Source: Amycolatopsis tolypomycina (GTDB taxonomy: Bacteria > Actinomycetota > Actinomycetes > Mycobacteriales > Pseudonocardiaceae). From it: a stretch of DNA of 64,000 nt. Position 1 is the stretch's first letter. Each line of letters starts with the position of its first letter. The position numbers and the translations under genes are program-made. The notes beneath the pieces are model-generated. The model had not been told where the DNA came from, did no database searches, and worked only from the letters and a program-made list of their open reading frames with translations. Positions 34,094 to 43,253 of the stretch are shown piece after piece. Location: contig NZ_FNSO01000003.1 of assembly GCF_900105945.1 (NCBI RefSeq), forward strand, positions 372,001-436,000, in the 5' to 3' direction.

Positions 34094-35436
34094 CTCTGGA
34101 TGCCGTTCCATTCCGTCCAAGGTGTGGTCATGAGGCCTTGCCGGCCGTCGTCGGTCCTGCCGGGGGCGCCAGCCGAGAAGCTCGAAGGCTGTTCCGCGGG
34201 CACCTGTCTGCCCGGGACCACCTGGCTCTGCGGCTGGCCGTTCTGCGACGGCGAGCCGGTGCCACCGCCCAGCATCTTCGCCACCAGGACGATGCCCGCC
34301 ACCAGGACAACGAGCAGGATCGCCGCGAGAAGCGCCCACCAGCCCCATTGGGTCTTCTTCCTGGCGGCCGGCAGCATGACCTGCCGCGGGGCGGGCCGGG
34401 ACGGCGGGCCGATGGCGACCATCGGGTTCATGGCGGGGGACGGCGGGCCGCCCGGCAGCTGCTGCTGTGGCGGGGGGAACTGCTGCTGCGGCGGGATCGG
34501 CACCGGCATCGACGGCGGCGGCTGCTGCTGCACCTGCGGCGGCACCACCGGCTGCTGGCCCGTCGTGTAGGTGGCGTTGACCAGCCCGGACGGTGTCGGC
34601 AGCGGCATCCCGGCGCGGACCGCGGCGACGGCGGAGGCGAACTCGCCGCCGTTGTTGTAGCGCTGCCGCGGGTCCTTGACCAGGGTCGCCTCGATCACCG
34701 CGCGCGCCGCGGGCGGCACGTCCGGCGGCAGCGGCGGCGGGATGTCGCGGATGTGCATCATCGCGACCGTCACGGCGTTCTCGGACAGGAACGGCCGGTG
34801 CCCGGCGAGGCACTCGTAGCCGCACACCGCCAGCGAGTAGACGTCGGACGCCGGCTCGGCCGGTTGCCCGAGCGCCTGCTCCGGAGCGATGTAGTGCGCG
34901 GTGCCCATGACCATGCCGGATCGGGTGACCGGGGCCGCGTCGGCCGCCTTCGCGACCCCGAAGTCGGTGATCTTCACCTGCCCGGCCGAGGTCACCAGGA
35001 TGTTGCCCGGCTTGACGTCGCGGTGGACGAGGCCGTGGGAGTGTGCGGCCTGCAGCGCGTTGCCCGCCTGCTCGAGCATGTCGAGCGTGAACTCCGCCGA
35101 CAGCCGCCCGTGCTTGGCCAGCAGGCCGGCCAGCGGGTCGCCGTCGACGAGCTCCATCACCAGGTACGCGATCGACAGGTCGCCGTCGAGGATGGTCTCG
35201 CCGTAGTCGTGCACCGCGGCGATGCCGGGGTGGTTCAGCGACGCCGTCATCCGCGCTTCGGTGCGGAAGCGGTGGAGGAACTCGGCGTCGCCGGACAGTT
35301 CGGTCTTGAGGATCTTGACGGCAACGGTCCGGTCGAGCCGGGTGTCGCTGGCCTGCCAGACCTCGCCCATCCCGCCGACGGCGATCCGGCTCGTCAGCTT
35401 GTAGCGGTCGGCCAGCAGCTGACCGGAGGACAGCAT
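34090..35436 (-). CDS. pknA: Ser/Thr protein kinase PknA
   Basis: A 448-residue membrane kinase. Gly-loop VGGMGEVW, Lys41, HRD ending in D140, DFG at 158-160 and APEQ after MGTAHYI are all present, with Thr171 as a likely activation-loop site. A long Gln/Pro-rich linker ([21 protein letters not shown] region) leads to one membrane helix near the C terminus ([20 protein letters not shown]) and a short extracellular tail without PASTA domains. PknA phosphorylates growth and division proteins and cross-activates PknB. It starts 3 bp after pbpA. Confidence 0.95.
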
Positions 35437-35439
35437 GCG

Positions 35440-36909
35440 CTATCCACCCCCGAGCTTCGCGTTGATGGCCGCGCGGCCGATTTCCGCCGCGACCGTGCCG
35501 CCGGTGGCCGCGAGGCCGCGGTTGCCGCCGTCCTCGACGATCACGGCGACCGCGATCTGCGGGTTGTCGACCGGGGCGAAGGCGGTGTACCAGGCGTGCG
35601 GTGCGGTGTTCTTGGAGTCCGTGCCGTGCTCGGCGGTGCCGGTCTTCGACGCGATCTTGACGTCGTCGCGCTTCCCGCCGCCCTTGGTGAAGCTTTCGGA
35701 AGCGACCATCATGTCCTTGAGGATCGCGGCGTTCGACGCCGACAGCGCCGGGGTGCCGGTGAGTTCGGTGGGGCTGTAGTCCTCGATGGTCGACAGGTCC
35801 GGCGCCAGCACCGACTGCACCAGCTGCGGCTTCATCGCCATCCCGCCGTTGGCCACGGTGGCCGCGAGGATGCAGTCCTGGAGCGGCGTGAGCCGGACGT
35901 CGCGCTGGCCGATGCCGCTCTGGTAGAGCGCGCCCTGCGAGTCGAGCGGGCCGACGGTCGACGCGGCGACCTTCATCGGCACGGTCAGATCGGTCTGCCC
36001 GATGCCGAAGTTCGCCGCCGTCTTCTTCAGCTTGTCCGCGCCCAGCTGGCCGGCGAACTCCGCGAACGGCACGTTGCAGGAGTGCGCGAGCGCGTCCTTG
36101 AACGTGTTGCCAGGGCAGGTTGCCCCGCCGTAGTTCTCCAGCGTCGTGTTCGTGCCGGGGAGCTTGGTGTTCGCCGCCTGGCTGACCTGGGTGTCCGGGC
36201 CCTTGCCGTCTTCGAGCACGGCCGCCGCGGTGACGAGCTTCATCGTCGACCCCGGCGGGTAGGTCTCGGAGATCGCCCGGTTCAGCATGGGCTTCTTCGG
36301 GTCCTTGTTGTTCGCGTTCCAGGCGTCGGTCTGCGCCTTCGACGTGTGCGAGGCGAGCGCGTTCGGGTCGTACGACGGCGTCGAGACCATCGCCAGGATC
36401 CGCCCGGTGCTGGGCTCCATCGCGACGACGGCGCCGGTGTAGCCCTTCTGCGTCATCAGGTCGTAGGCGGCCTTCTGGACGGCCGGGTCGATGGTCAGCC
36501 GGACGTTGCCGCCGCTGGGGTCGCGGCCGGTGACCATGTCCGAGAGCCGCCGCACGAACAGCCGCGGGTCGGAGCCGTTGAGCACGTCGTCCTCGGCGCG
36601 CTCCAGGCCGCCGGCGCCGTAGTTGATCGAGTAGTAGCCGGTGACCGGCGCGTACATCGGGCCGTCGGCGTAGGTCCGGATGTACTTGTACTTGTCGTTC
36701 GACGGCGTGATGCTCGCCAGCACCTCGCCGTTGGCCTGCGACACGATCTTGCCGCGCTGGCGGGCGAACTCGTCGTAGAGCACGCGCGCGTTGCGCGGGT
36801 CGGTGCGGTAGTCGTCGGCCTTCACGACCTGGATGTAGGTGGCGTTGGCCAGCAGCAGGACGACCATCACGAGCATCGCCATGCCGACCTTGCGGAGCGG
36901 GGTGTTCAT
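35440..36909 (-). CDS. pbpA: penicillin-binding transpeptidase PbpA
   Basis: A 489-residue class B PBP: one N-terminal membrane helix (VGMAMLVMVVLLLANATYIQ), then the transpeptidase domain with the active-site motif STMK (in YPPGSTMKLVTA), SCN (in AHSCNVPF) and KTG (in IASKTGTAEHG). It crosslinks peptidoglycan stems in the periplasmic space with RodA. Length matches actinobacterial PbpA. ATG overlaps the rodA stop by 4 bp, so the polymerase and transpeptidase are translated together. Confidence 0.96.
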   Translation of the reverse strand: MNTPLRKVGMAMLVMVVLLLANATYIQVVKADDYRTDPRNARVLYDEFARQRGKIVSQANGEVLASITPSNDKYKYIRTYADGPMYAPVTGYYSINYGAGGLERAEDDVLNGSDPRLFVRRLSDMVTGRDPSGGNVRLTIDPAVQKAAYDLMTQKGYTGAVVAMEPSTGRILAMVSTPSYDPNALASHTSKAQTDAWNANNKDPKKPMLNRAISETYPPGSTMKLVTAAAVLEDGKGPDTQVSQAANTKLPGTNTTLENYGGATCPGNTFKDALAHSCNVPFAEFAGQLGADKLKKTAANFGIGQTDLTVPMKVAASTVGPLDSQGALYQSGIGQRDVRLTPLQDCILAATVANGGMAMKPQLVQSVLAPDLSTIEDYSPTELTGTPALSASNAAILKDMMVASESFTKGGGKRDDVKIASKTGTAEHGTDSKNTAPHAWYTAFAPVDNPQIAVAVIVEDGGNRGLAATGGTVAAEIGRAAINAKLGGG

Positions 36910-38393
36910 GCCTGCGCGCCCCCGTCCGCCGGCGGGCGCTGCACGAGCACGGTGTGCGCTTCCGCGATCGGGGCCTGCGGCTGCTGCTGCGGCTTCGGGC
37001 GGGCGGCGGGCTTGCGGGCCGCGTCGGAGATGCGGAGCAGCAGCGCGACCAGGATGTAGTTCGCGAGCAGCGACGAACCACCCTTGGACAGGAAGGGGGC
37101 GGTGATACCGGTCTCCGGGATGAGTTTCGTGACCCCGCCGACGACGACGAAGATCTGCATGACCATGGTGAACGCGAGCCCGCCGCCCAGCAGCTTGCCG
37201 AACGTGTCGCGCACGGCCAGCGCGCTGCGCATGCCGCGCATCGCCACCAGCAGGTAGAGCATCAGCACCGCGGCCAGGCCGATGAAGCCGAGCTCCTCGC
37301 CGATCGCCGCGGTGATGAAGTCGGTGGCCGCCTCGGGCACCATGTCCGGCCGGCCCGCCCCGAGGCCGGTGCCGCCGACGCCGCCGGTACCGAGCCCGAA
37401 CAGGCCCTGGGCGAGCTGGTAGCCGCCGCCGGCGTCGTCGTAGGTGGCCAGCGGGTCCAGCCAGTTGGCCACGCGCTGCTGGACGTGCGTGAAGAGGTTG
37501 TAGGCGATGATGCAGCCGACGGCGAAAAAGCTGAGGCCGAGGACGACCCAGATGATCCGCTCGGTCGCGACGTACAGCATCACGAGGATGACGCTGAAGA
37601 ACAGCAGCGACGTGCCGAGGTCCTTCTCGAACACCAGGATGCCGATGCAGGCGAACGCGGCGATCAGGATCGGGCCGAGGTCGCGGGCGCGCGGCAGCTC
37701 GACGCCGACGAGCTTCTTGCCCGCCACCATGAACAGGTCGCGCTTCGACACCAGGAACGAGGCGAAGAAGATCATCAGCAGGATCTTCGCGAACTCGCCC
37801 GGCTGGATCGAGAAGAACGGCAGCTTCAGCCAGACCTTCGCGCCGTTGACCTCGGACAGGCTCGACGGCAGCAGGGCGGGCAGGGCCAGCGCGAAGATCC
37901 CGACCAGGCCGGCGGTGTAGCCGTAGCGGGTCAGCGTCCGGTGGTCGTTCACCACGATCAGGACCACGACGAAGAACACGAGCGAGATCACCGTGAAGAG
38001 CACCTGCGCGGTGACGGCCGGCGTGTAGTCCTTGCCGTTCTGCGTGGCGCGCTCGGCCAGTGCCAGGTCGATCCGGTGGATCATCACCAGCCCGATGCCG
38101 TTCAGCAGCGCGACGCAGGGGAGCAGCACGGGGTCGGCGTAGGGCGCCCACTTGCGGACGGCCAGGTGCGCGCCGGTCAGCACGCCGAGGTACGCCAGGC
38201 CGAGCCAGATGATCGACGCGGTGAGCTCCTGCTCCTGGTTCGCCTCCACCAGGACCAGCGCGATGGTGACGATGAACGTCGCGAACCCCAGCAGCACCAG
38301 CTCGGTGTTGCGGCGGGTCGGGACCTCGCGCGGCGGGTTCGTCTGGAACTGCGCGGCGAGCGGTTCGGCGGAACGCGCGACGGGCTGGCCCAT
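36906..38393 (-). CDS. rodA: SEDS-family peptidoglycan polymerase RodA
   Basis: A 495-residue polytopic membrane protein with about ten helices. SEDS landmarks include the stretch WLKLPFFSIQPGEFAKI and the late GVTKLIPETGITAPFLSKGGSS. The cytoplasmic C-terminal tail is Pro/Gln-rich. It polymerises lipid II into glycan strands together with PbpA. Its ATG codon overlaps the pstP stop by 1 bp. Confidence 0.96.
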   Translation of the reverse strand: MGQPVARSAEPLAAQFQTNPPREVPTRRNTELVLLGFATFIVTIALVLVEANQEQELTASIIWLGLAYLGVLTGAHLAVRKWAPYADPVLLPCVALLNGIGLVMIHRIDLALAERATQNGKDYTPAVTAQVLFTVISLVFFVVVLIVVNDHRTLTRYGYTAGLVGIFALALPALLPSSLSEVNGAKVWLKLPFFSIQPGEFAKILLMIFFASFLVSKRDLFMVAGKKLVGVELPRARDLGPILIAAFACIGILVFEKDLGTSLLFFSVILVMLYVATERIIWVVLGLSFFAVGCIIAYNLFTHVQQRVANWLDPLATYDDAGGGYQLAQGLFGLGTGGVGGTGLGAGRPDMVPEAATDFITAAIGEELGFIGLAAVLMLYLLVAMRGMRSALAVRDTFGKLLGGGLAFTMVMQIFVVVGGVTKLIPETGITAPFLSKGGSSLLANYILVALLLRISDAARKPAARPKPQQQPQAPIAEAHTVLVQRPPADGGAQA

Positions 38394-39790
38394 CAGTTAC
38401 CGCCTCCCGTCGTCGGTGCCGTCGAACTCGGCGTCGAGCAGTCCCTCCCCGCTGGCTGGTTCGCCGACGACGGAGCGGTTGAGCCGGCCGGAGCCGACGG
38501 AGTCGTCGTCGGCGTGACCGGAGGGGTCGGCGTCGAGGACGGCTGACCGCCCGCCGGCGCGCAGTTGTTCAGGCGCTTGCGCAGCTGGAGGAAGTCGTCG
38601 ATGTACTTCCTGGCTTCGTCGAGGCTGTCCTTCTTGACGCCGTTCTGCACCGCCAGCCGGGCGTCCTCCTGGAGCTGGGTGACGCGGAGCTTGTCCGTGC
38701 ACACCTGGCTCGGCGGGCAGGACCCCTGCTCGTAGGCGTGCAGGTCGATGCCGAGAATGCTGCCGGGGACGCCGCGGTAGATCACGACCTCCCCGTCCGT
38801 TCCCTCGCCGACATAGTACTGACTCAGCACGAAGTAGCGGGTCGCGATGGCGGCCGCGGCCAGCACCACGAGGACCACCAGGGCGCCCGCCAGCCAGCGG
38901 AACCGCTTCCGGCGTTTGGCCTTCGGGTCTTCCTGGGGCTGCGGCAGCTCCTGGCGCGGCGGCGGTGGCGGCTGGGTCAGCGCCCTGGCCCGGGCCGCAG
39001 GGGAGTCGCCCTGGTGCCGCTCGTCGCTGCCGTCCCCGGCGGCGCCGCCCACGATGGGCGCGTCATCGCCGAAGTCGACGTCGACGACGTCGGCGATGAT
39101 CACCGTGACGTTGTCGGTGCCGCCGCCCTTGAGCGCCAGCTCGATCATCCGGTCCGCGCACTGCTGCGGGTCGGGGATCTGCACGGCCTCGGCCAGCGTC
39201 TCGTCGCTGACCATGCCGGACAGGCCGTCGGAGCAGATCAGGTACCGGTCGCCGGGGCGGGCTTCGCGCACGGTGAGGCTCGGCTCGACCTCGTGCCCGG
39301 TGAGCGCCTTCAGCAGCAGCGACCGCTGCGGGTGCACCGCCGCCTCTTCGGGCGTGATCCGGCCCTGCTCGAGGAGTTCGTTGACGAAGCTGTCGTCGCG
39401 GGTGATCTGCGCGAACTGGCCGCCGCGCAGCAGGTACGCGCGTGAGTCGCCGACGTGCACCAGCCCCAGCCTGGTGCCGGCGAACAGGACGGCGGTGAGC
39501 GTGGTGCCCATGCCGTCCAGGTCGGGGTCCTGGGAAACCAGCTCGGCGATCGCGGCGTTGCCGTTGGCCACCGCCTCGCGCAGCTGGGCGAGCAGGTCGT
39601 CGCCCGGCTCGTCGTCGTCGAGCGGGGCGAGGGAGGCGATGACGACCTTGCTGGCGACTTCGCCCGCCGCGTGCCCACCCATGCCGTCGGCGAGCGCGAG
39701 CAGGCGAGGGCCGGCGTACACGGAGTCCTGGTTGCTCGAACGCACCAGGCCCCGGTCGCTGCGGGCTGCGTAGCGGAGGACGAGAGTCAT
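38393..39790 (-). CDS. pstP: PP2C-type Ser/Thr phosphatase PstP
   Basis: A 465-residue protein phosphatase. The catalytic domain (1-240) holds metal-binding motifs SNQDSVYAG, LALADGMGGHAAGE, LVHVGDSRAYL, ICSDGLSGM and GGTDNVTVI. A linker with PPPPPR leads to one membrane helix (FRWLAGALVVLVVLAAAAIATRY split across about 300-320) and a Thr/Pro-rich extracellular tail. It reverses PknA/PknB phosphorylation. ATG overlaps the fhaB stop by 4 bp. Confidence 0.96.
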   Translation of the reverse strand: MTLVLRYAARSDRGLVRSSNQDSVYAGPRLLALADGMGGHAAGEVASKVVIASLAPLDDDEPGDDLLAQLREAVANGNAAIAELVSQDPDLDGMGTTLTAVLFAGTRLGLVHVGDSRAYLLRGGQFAQITRDDSFVNELLEQGRITPEEAAVHPQRSLLLKALTGHEVEPSLTVREARPGDRYLICSDGLSGMVSDETLAEAVQIPDPQQCADRMIELALKGGGTDNVTVIIADVVDVDFGDDAPIVGGAAGDGSDERHQGDSPAARARALTQPPPPPRQELPQPQEDPKAKRRKRFRWLAGALVVLVVLAAAAIATRYFVLSQYYVGEGTDGEVVIYRGVPGSILGIDLHAYEQGSCPPSQVCTDKLRVTQLQEDARLAVQNGVKKDSLDEARKYIDDFLQLRKRLNNCAPAGGQPSSTPTPPVTPTTTPSAPAGSTAPSSANQPAGRDCSTPSSTAPTTGGGN

Positions 39791-40248
39791 GGGCGAAGCT
39801 CGATCACCGTCTTGCCGATCCGGATGGGGACTCCGAGCGGGACCCGGAGGGGTGCAGTGACCTTAGCCCGGTCGAGATACGTGCCGTTCGTCGAGCCCAG
39901 ATCTTCCACGTACCAGTCCTCACCGCGCTGCGCGATCCGCGCGTGGCGGGTCGACGCGTAGTCGTCGTCGAGGACCAGCGTGGAGTCGTCGGCCCGGCCG
40001 ATCAGGATCGGCCGGCCGTCCAGCGCGATGCGCGTCCCGGCGAGCGCGCCGTGGGTCACCAGCAGCTGCTGCGGCGACTTGCTGTTGCGCGGCTTCTTTT
40101 CCTTCTTGCGGCCGAAGGACGGCACCTGGACGCGCATGCCGGACGCCGCGTAGAGGTCCGAACGGACGACTCTGAGCGCGGCGAACACGAAGAGCCAGAG
40201 CAGCACGAGGAAGCCCACCCTGGTGAGTTGTACGACCAGCTCTGGCAC
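39787..40248 (-). CDS. fhaB: FHA-domain protein FhaB (FipA)
   Basis: A 153-residue protein starting at GTG. One N-terminal membrane helix (VGFLVLLWLFVFAALRVV), a basic linker (FGRKKEKKPRNSK), and a C-terminal FHA domain with IGRADDSTLVLDDDYASTRHARI and EDLGSTNGTYLD. FHA domains bind phosphothreonine; FhaB/FipA in mycobacteria is a PknA/PknB target linking FtsZ and division proteins. It heads the run of overlapping genes through pknB. Confidence 0.95.
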   Translation of the reverse strand: MPELVVQLTRVGFLVLLWLFVFAALRVVRSDLYAASGMRVQVPSFGRKKEKKPRNSKSPQQLLVTHGALAGTRIALDGRPILIGRADDSTLVLDDDYASTRHARIAQRGEDWYVEDLGSTNGTYLDRAKVTAPLRVPLGVPIRIGKTVIELRP

Positions 40249-40348
40249 TTGGTGTGTCCGCTCCCGACTCTTCCGCGCAGCCGCGACGCGGGTACGCCGC
40301 GGTCCCCCCGCACGTCAATTCTGCGGGAACAGTATTCCGTGTCCCGAG

Positions 40349-41581
40349 TCAGCCCTGTGTACGGAACACGAGGGACGAATGACCCACCCGGATGACGTCG
40401 CCGTCGGCGAGCTGCCAGGTCTGGACCGGGGTGCCGTTCACGGTCGTGCCGTTGGTCGAGCCGATGTCCGCGAGCGTCGCGCTCTGGCCGTCCCAGGTGA
40501 TCTCCAGGTGGCGGCGCGAGACCCCGGTGTCCGGCAGGCGGAAGTCGGCGTCCTGGCCGCGGCCCACGACGTTCCCGCCCTGCTTCAGCGAGTACGTGCG
40601 GTTGGAGCCGTCGTCCAGCTGCAGGCTCGCCGCGAGCTGGCGGCCGGCCGCGGGCTGGCCGTAGCCGCCCTGCTGGCCGTACGGGTCGCCGGCCGGCTGG
40701 CCGTACGCCTGCTGCTGGCCGTACTGGTCGTAACCGCCCTGCTGCTGGCCGCCGTACTGGTCGTACCCACCCTGCTGGTAGCCGCCCTGGTCGTAGCCGC
40801 CGCCCTGCGGCTGCGCGTAGCCGCCCTGGTCGTACCCGCCGCCCTGCGGCTGCGCGTAACCACCCTGGTCGTAGCCACCGCCCTGCGGCTGGCCGTAGCC
40901 CTGGTCGTAGCCGCCCTGCTGGGGCTGCGCGTAGCCGCCCTGGTCGTAGCCGCCCTGCTGCTGCTGGCCGTACTGGTCGTAGCCGCCGCCGGGCTGCTGC
41001 TGGCCGTACTGGTCGTATCCGCCCTGCTGGCCGTAACCCTGGTCGTACCCGGGCTGCTGGCCACCCTGCTGTCCGTAGCCGTACTGGCCCTGCTGGCCGT
41101 ACGGGTCACCCTGGTCGTATTGGCCGTAGCCGGGGGGCTGGCTCATTGCTGGGTCTCCTGCGTTGCTGGGTCGTGCCGACCGCGGTGTACCGGCGCCTGA
41201 GGGGCGGGCGTCGGGATCGACGGACGAACGGGTCTTGAACTGTCCAGTATGCAGCGCCTCGTTGCGCTCGAGTGATACGACGACGTCACCATAGGTGTCC
41301 AGGCCCTCCGCGGCGAGGTGTTCGGCCACCGCCTTGGCGAGTACCTGGGTGACGCGTTGCTCGTCACCGGCCATGCGTTCGTGGTCAGCCGCTCCCAGTG
41401 ACACGATGTAGTGATTGGGGGCGAGCTGCCGACCGCCTGCCAGCTCACGAACGTTCTCCTCACTCTCCCGCTCGAGGGCGATCGCCACTTCCTGCGTGAC
41501 GACGTTGCCACCGAACATGCGCGCGAAAGTGTTCCCCACCAGGTTCTCGAGTCGCCTGTCGAATCTCTCGGCGCGGCCCAC
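40349..41581 (-). CDS. fhaA: FHA-domain protein FhaA with Gly/Tyr/Gln repeat linker
   Basis: About 410 residues. The N-terminal DUF3662 domain (1-135: [16 protein letters not shown], ending [23 protein letters not shown]) is followed by a long Gly/Gln/Tyr-rich linker and a C-terminal FHA domain ([33 protein letters not shown]). FhaA binds phosphothreonine partners such as the MurJ pseudokinase domain in mycobacteria. GTG 41581 was chosen because AGGAGG (41591-41596) lies 9 nt before it and would overlap codons of the alternative GTG 41599. Confidence 0.94.
   Translation of the reverse strand: MGRAERFDRRLENLVGNTFARMFGGNVVTQEVAIALERESEENVRELAGGRQLAPNHYIVSLGAADHERMAGDEQRVTQVLAKAVAEHLAAEGLDTYGDVVVSLERNEALHTGQFKTRSSVDPDARPSGAGTPRSARPSNAGDPAMSQPPGYGQYDQGDPYGQQGQYGYGQQGGQQPGYDQGYGQQGGYDQYGQQQPGGGYDQYGQQQQGGYDQGGYAQPQQGGYDQGYGQPQGGGYDQGGYAQPQGGGYDQGGYAQPQGGGYDQGGYQQGGYDQYGGQQQGGYDQYGQQQAYGQPAGDPYGQQGGYGQPAAGRQLAASLQLDDGSNRTYSLKQGGNVVGRGQDADFRLPDTGVSRRHLEITWDGQSATLADIGSTNGTTVNGTPVQTWQLADGDVIRVGHSSLVFRTQG
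40640..41145 (-). repeat. in-frame [15 protein letters not shown] repeats in fhaA
   Basis: Tandem degenerate units encoding [16 protein letters not shown] peptides repeat many times, with units such as [13 protein letters not shown] occurring three to four times almost unchanged. The unit is in frame and is the known low-complexity linker of FhaA proteins. Confidence 0.85.
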
Positions 41582-41711
41582 CGGGGAAAACCTCCTCACG
41601 CTCGTGCTTCCGCATCGATCCTATCCGGGTGAGCCAGCCTCTACACGGCCCCCGGTGAAAGCCGTTAAAACGACCTGCTAGTCTTCTCCTCGCTGCTTGA
41701 GAGAAGCGCTC

Positions 41712-41794
41712 GGGCGAGTGGCGGAATGGCAGACGCGCACGGTTCAGGTCCGTGTGTCCGAAAGGACGTGAGGGTTCAACTCCCTCCTCGCCCA
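41712..41794 (+). tRNA. tRNA-Leu (anticodon CAG)
   Basis: An 83-nt class II tRNA with acceptor GGGCGAG/CTCGCCC plus A, anticodon loop TTCAGGT on CACGG/CCGTG, a long variable arm, and GGGTTCAACTCCC T-arm. Its position after fhaA matches mycobacteria. Confidence 0.96.
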
Positions 41795-41799
41795 CAGCG

Positions 41800-41832
41800 A
41801 AAGGGCCCCGGCTGGTTGCCGGGGCCCTTTTT
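41800..41832 (+). terminator. intrinsic terminator after tRNA-Leu
   Basis: A perfect 13-bp stem AAAGGGCCCCGGC (41800-41812) with 41818-41830, ending in a T run. Confidence 0.92.
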
Positions 41833-41888
41833 CATGCCTTGGACCAGGTCGTGGGGTATGTCACGAGCGCTGTTCGCCCTGGGCGAAG

Positions 41889-42620
41889 TTACGCCGTGTG
41901 GGTGGCGATCCAGTCCGCTATGACGTCCGCGCGGCTGGTCGTTTCGATGCCCGCGTGGGGGCAGCCCGGGCCCGTTGCCTCCAGGGAGACCAGCTGGGTG
42001 CCCGTGAAGTACGGGGCTCCCGAGTCGTACGTGCAGGCGCTCGTCGTGATCTCCGGGGCCGCGCCGCGGACGCCCAGTGTCGTCGGGTCCACCTTCGCCA
42101 CCGCCACCGTGCCCTGCTGGAGGCGGGTGGCCGGCTTGGGGTTCGCGCCCGTCAGGCTGCCCCAGCCCGCCAGCGTCAGCTGCTGGCCGACCTTCGGGGT
42201 CGCGCGGCTCACCGACAGCGGCGTCACCGTGGTCACCGGGGAGTCGAGGCGGATCAGGGCCACGTCGTTCTCCTTGGCCTGCCGGACCTCGGTCGCCTTG
42301 CGGGCGATGCCCGACTCCGTTTCCTCGTCGGTCAGGCCCAGCGTCACCGTCGTCGGGTACGGGACCTTGCCCGAGACGCGCTCGCGGTGGGCGTCGTGGA
42401 AGCAGTGGCCGGTCGTGATGACCCAGGCGGGCGCGATGAGCGCGCCCGTGCAGTAGCTGCTGTACGTCGAGCCGTCCGGGCGGGGGACCTTCGTCATCGC
42501 GAGCTTCGCGACGAACCCGTACTGGCCCGGTGGGACGTCGGAGCCGTGGGCGACGGCCCCGGCGGCGGGAGCGGTGGAGACGGTCAAAACGGCAGCGGCG
42601 AGCAGGGCGCGCAGGCGCAT
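41889..42620 (-). CDS. secreted trypsin-like serine protease (S1 family)
   Basis: A 243-residue exported protein with a signal peptide (MRLRALLAAAVLTVSTAPAA). The chymotrypsin triad is present as His in ITTGHCF, Asp in NDVALIRL and Ser in TYDSGAPYF; the last is usually GDSGGP, so Gly-Asp-Ser-Gly-Gly-Pro is altered to Tyr-Asp-Ser-Gly-Ala-Pro. This may change substrate specificity or reduce activity. Cys pairs around the His and Ser are consistent with disulphides. Confidence 0.88.
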   Translation of the reverse strand: MRLRALLAAAVLTVSTAPAAGAVAHGSDVPPGQYGFVAKLAMTKVPRPDGSTYSSYCTGALIAPAWVITTGHCFHDAHRERVSGKVPYPTTVTLGLTDEETESGIARKATEVRQAKENDVALIRLDSPVTTVTPLSVSRATPKVGQQLTLAGWGSLTGANPKPATRLQQGTVAVAKVDPTTLGVRGAAPEITTSACTYDSGAPYFTGTQLVSLEATGPGCPHAGIETTSRADVIADWIATHTA

Positions 42621-42689
42621 TCTTCCCCTTCGTCGAGTCGGTGGTCGACGTTCGACGTTAGGGCCGCCGCCGCGGGCGGGGAATTCCCT

Positions 42690-42730
42690 GGCCGGGCGTC
42701 ACCCGGTGGTCCATCGGGTGACGCCCGGCC
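42690..42730 (-). terminator. terminator after the FKBP gene
   Basis: A perfect 16-bp stem (42690-42705 with 42715-42730) with a 9-nt loop, immediately downstream of the FKBP stop on the minus strand. It has no clear T tail. Confidence 0.75.
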
Positions 42731-42737
42731 CGCGAAG

Positions 42738-43112
42738 TCAGTTCACGCCGACCAGGTCGACGACGAAGACGAGGGTCTCGCCCGGCTTGATCACGCCGCC
42801 CGCGCCGCGGTCGCCGTAGGCCAGGTGGGGCGGGATCACCAGCTTGCGGCGGCCGCCGATCTTCATGCCCGCGACACCCCGGTCCCAGCCGGAGATGACC
42901 TGGCCGGCGCCGAGGCCGAAGCGCAGCGGCTCGCCGCGGTCCCAGGACGCGTCGAACTGCTCGCCCGTCGAATGCGAGACGCCGACGTAGTGCACGGTGA
43001 CGGTCTTGCCGTTCGTGGCCTCCGCGCCGTCACCGACCGTGATGTCGGTGATCTCGAGGTCGGCCGGGGCAGGTCCGTCCGGGGGGTCGATGAGGGGCTT
43101 TTCCAAGGTCAT
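42738..43112 (-). CDS. FKBP-type peptidyl-prolyl isomerase
   Basis: A 124-residue cytoplasmic FKBP. Visible core: VTVHYVGVSHSTGEQFDASWDRGEPLRF, QVISGWDRGVAGMKIGGRRKLVIPPHLAYG and LVFVVDLVGVN. This is the complete single FKBP fold, with no signal peptide. It isomerises Xaa-Pro bonds. The family is often present at this region in Amycolatopsis-like genomes. ATG 43112 gives a start matching MTLEKPLIDPPDGPAP. It is divergent from the penicillin acylase gene over about 140 bp. Confidence 0.92.
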   Translation of the reverse strand: MTLEKPLIDPPDGPAPADLEITDITVGDGAEATNGKTVTVHYVGVSHSTGEQFDASWDRGEPLRFGLGAGQVISGWDRGVAGMKIGGRRKLVIPPHLAYGDRGAGGVIKPGETLVFVVDLVGVN

Positions 43113-43253
43113 GGGCCTCACCGTACCGACGCCGTTCCGGCTGCGCCGAACGGACTACGCCCAAGGAGGGGAAAAACGCGAAAACTCTTCACACTTAGCC
43201 TACTGCTCGGTAGCGTGCGCTTCGTCACTTTTCTGGACTGAGGGGAGCCCGGC

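Noticed and set aside
34094..37081. Upstream extension of the pknB frame across pknA and pbpA
   Set aside because: The frame stays open only because of GC bias; PknB begins [15 protein letters not shown] at 34093, matching homologues in position of Lys40 and Thr171.
40640..41145. Repeat array in fhaA considered as CRISPR or minisatellite
   Set aside because: The units are in frame, degenerate and encode the known Gly/Tyr/Gln-rich linker of FhaA; there are no spacers.
41889..42620. Protease called a dead homologue because of the altered active-site Ser motif
   Set aside because: The His, Asp and Ser of the triad are all present; only the flanking residues differ, so inactivity is not supported.
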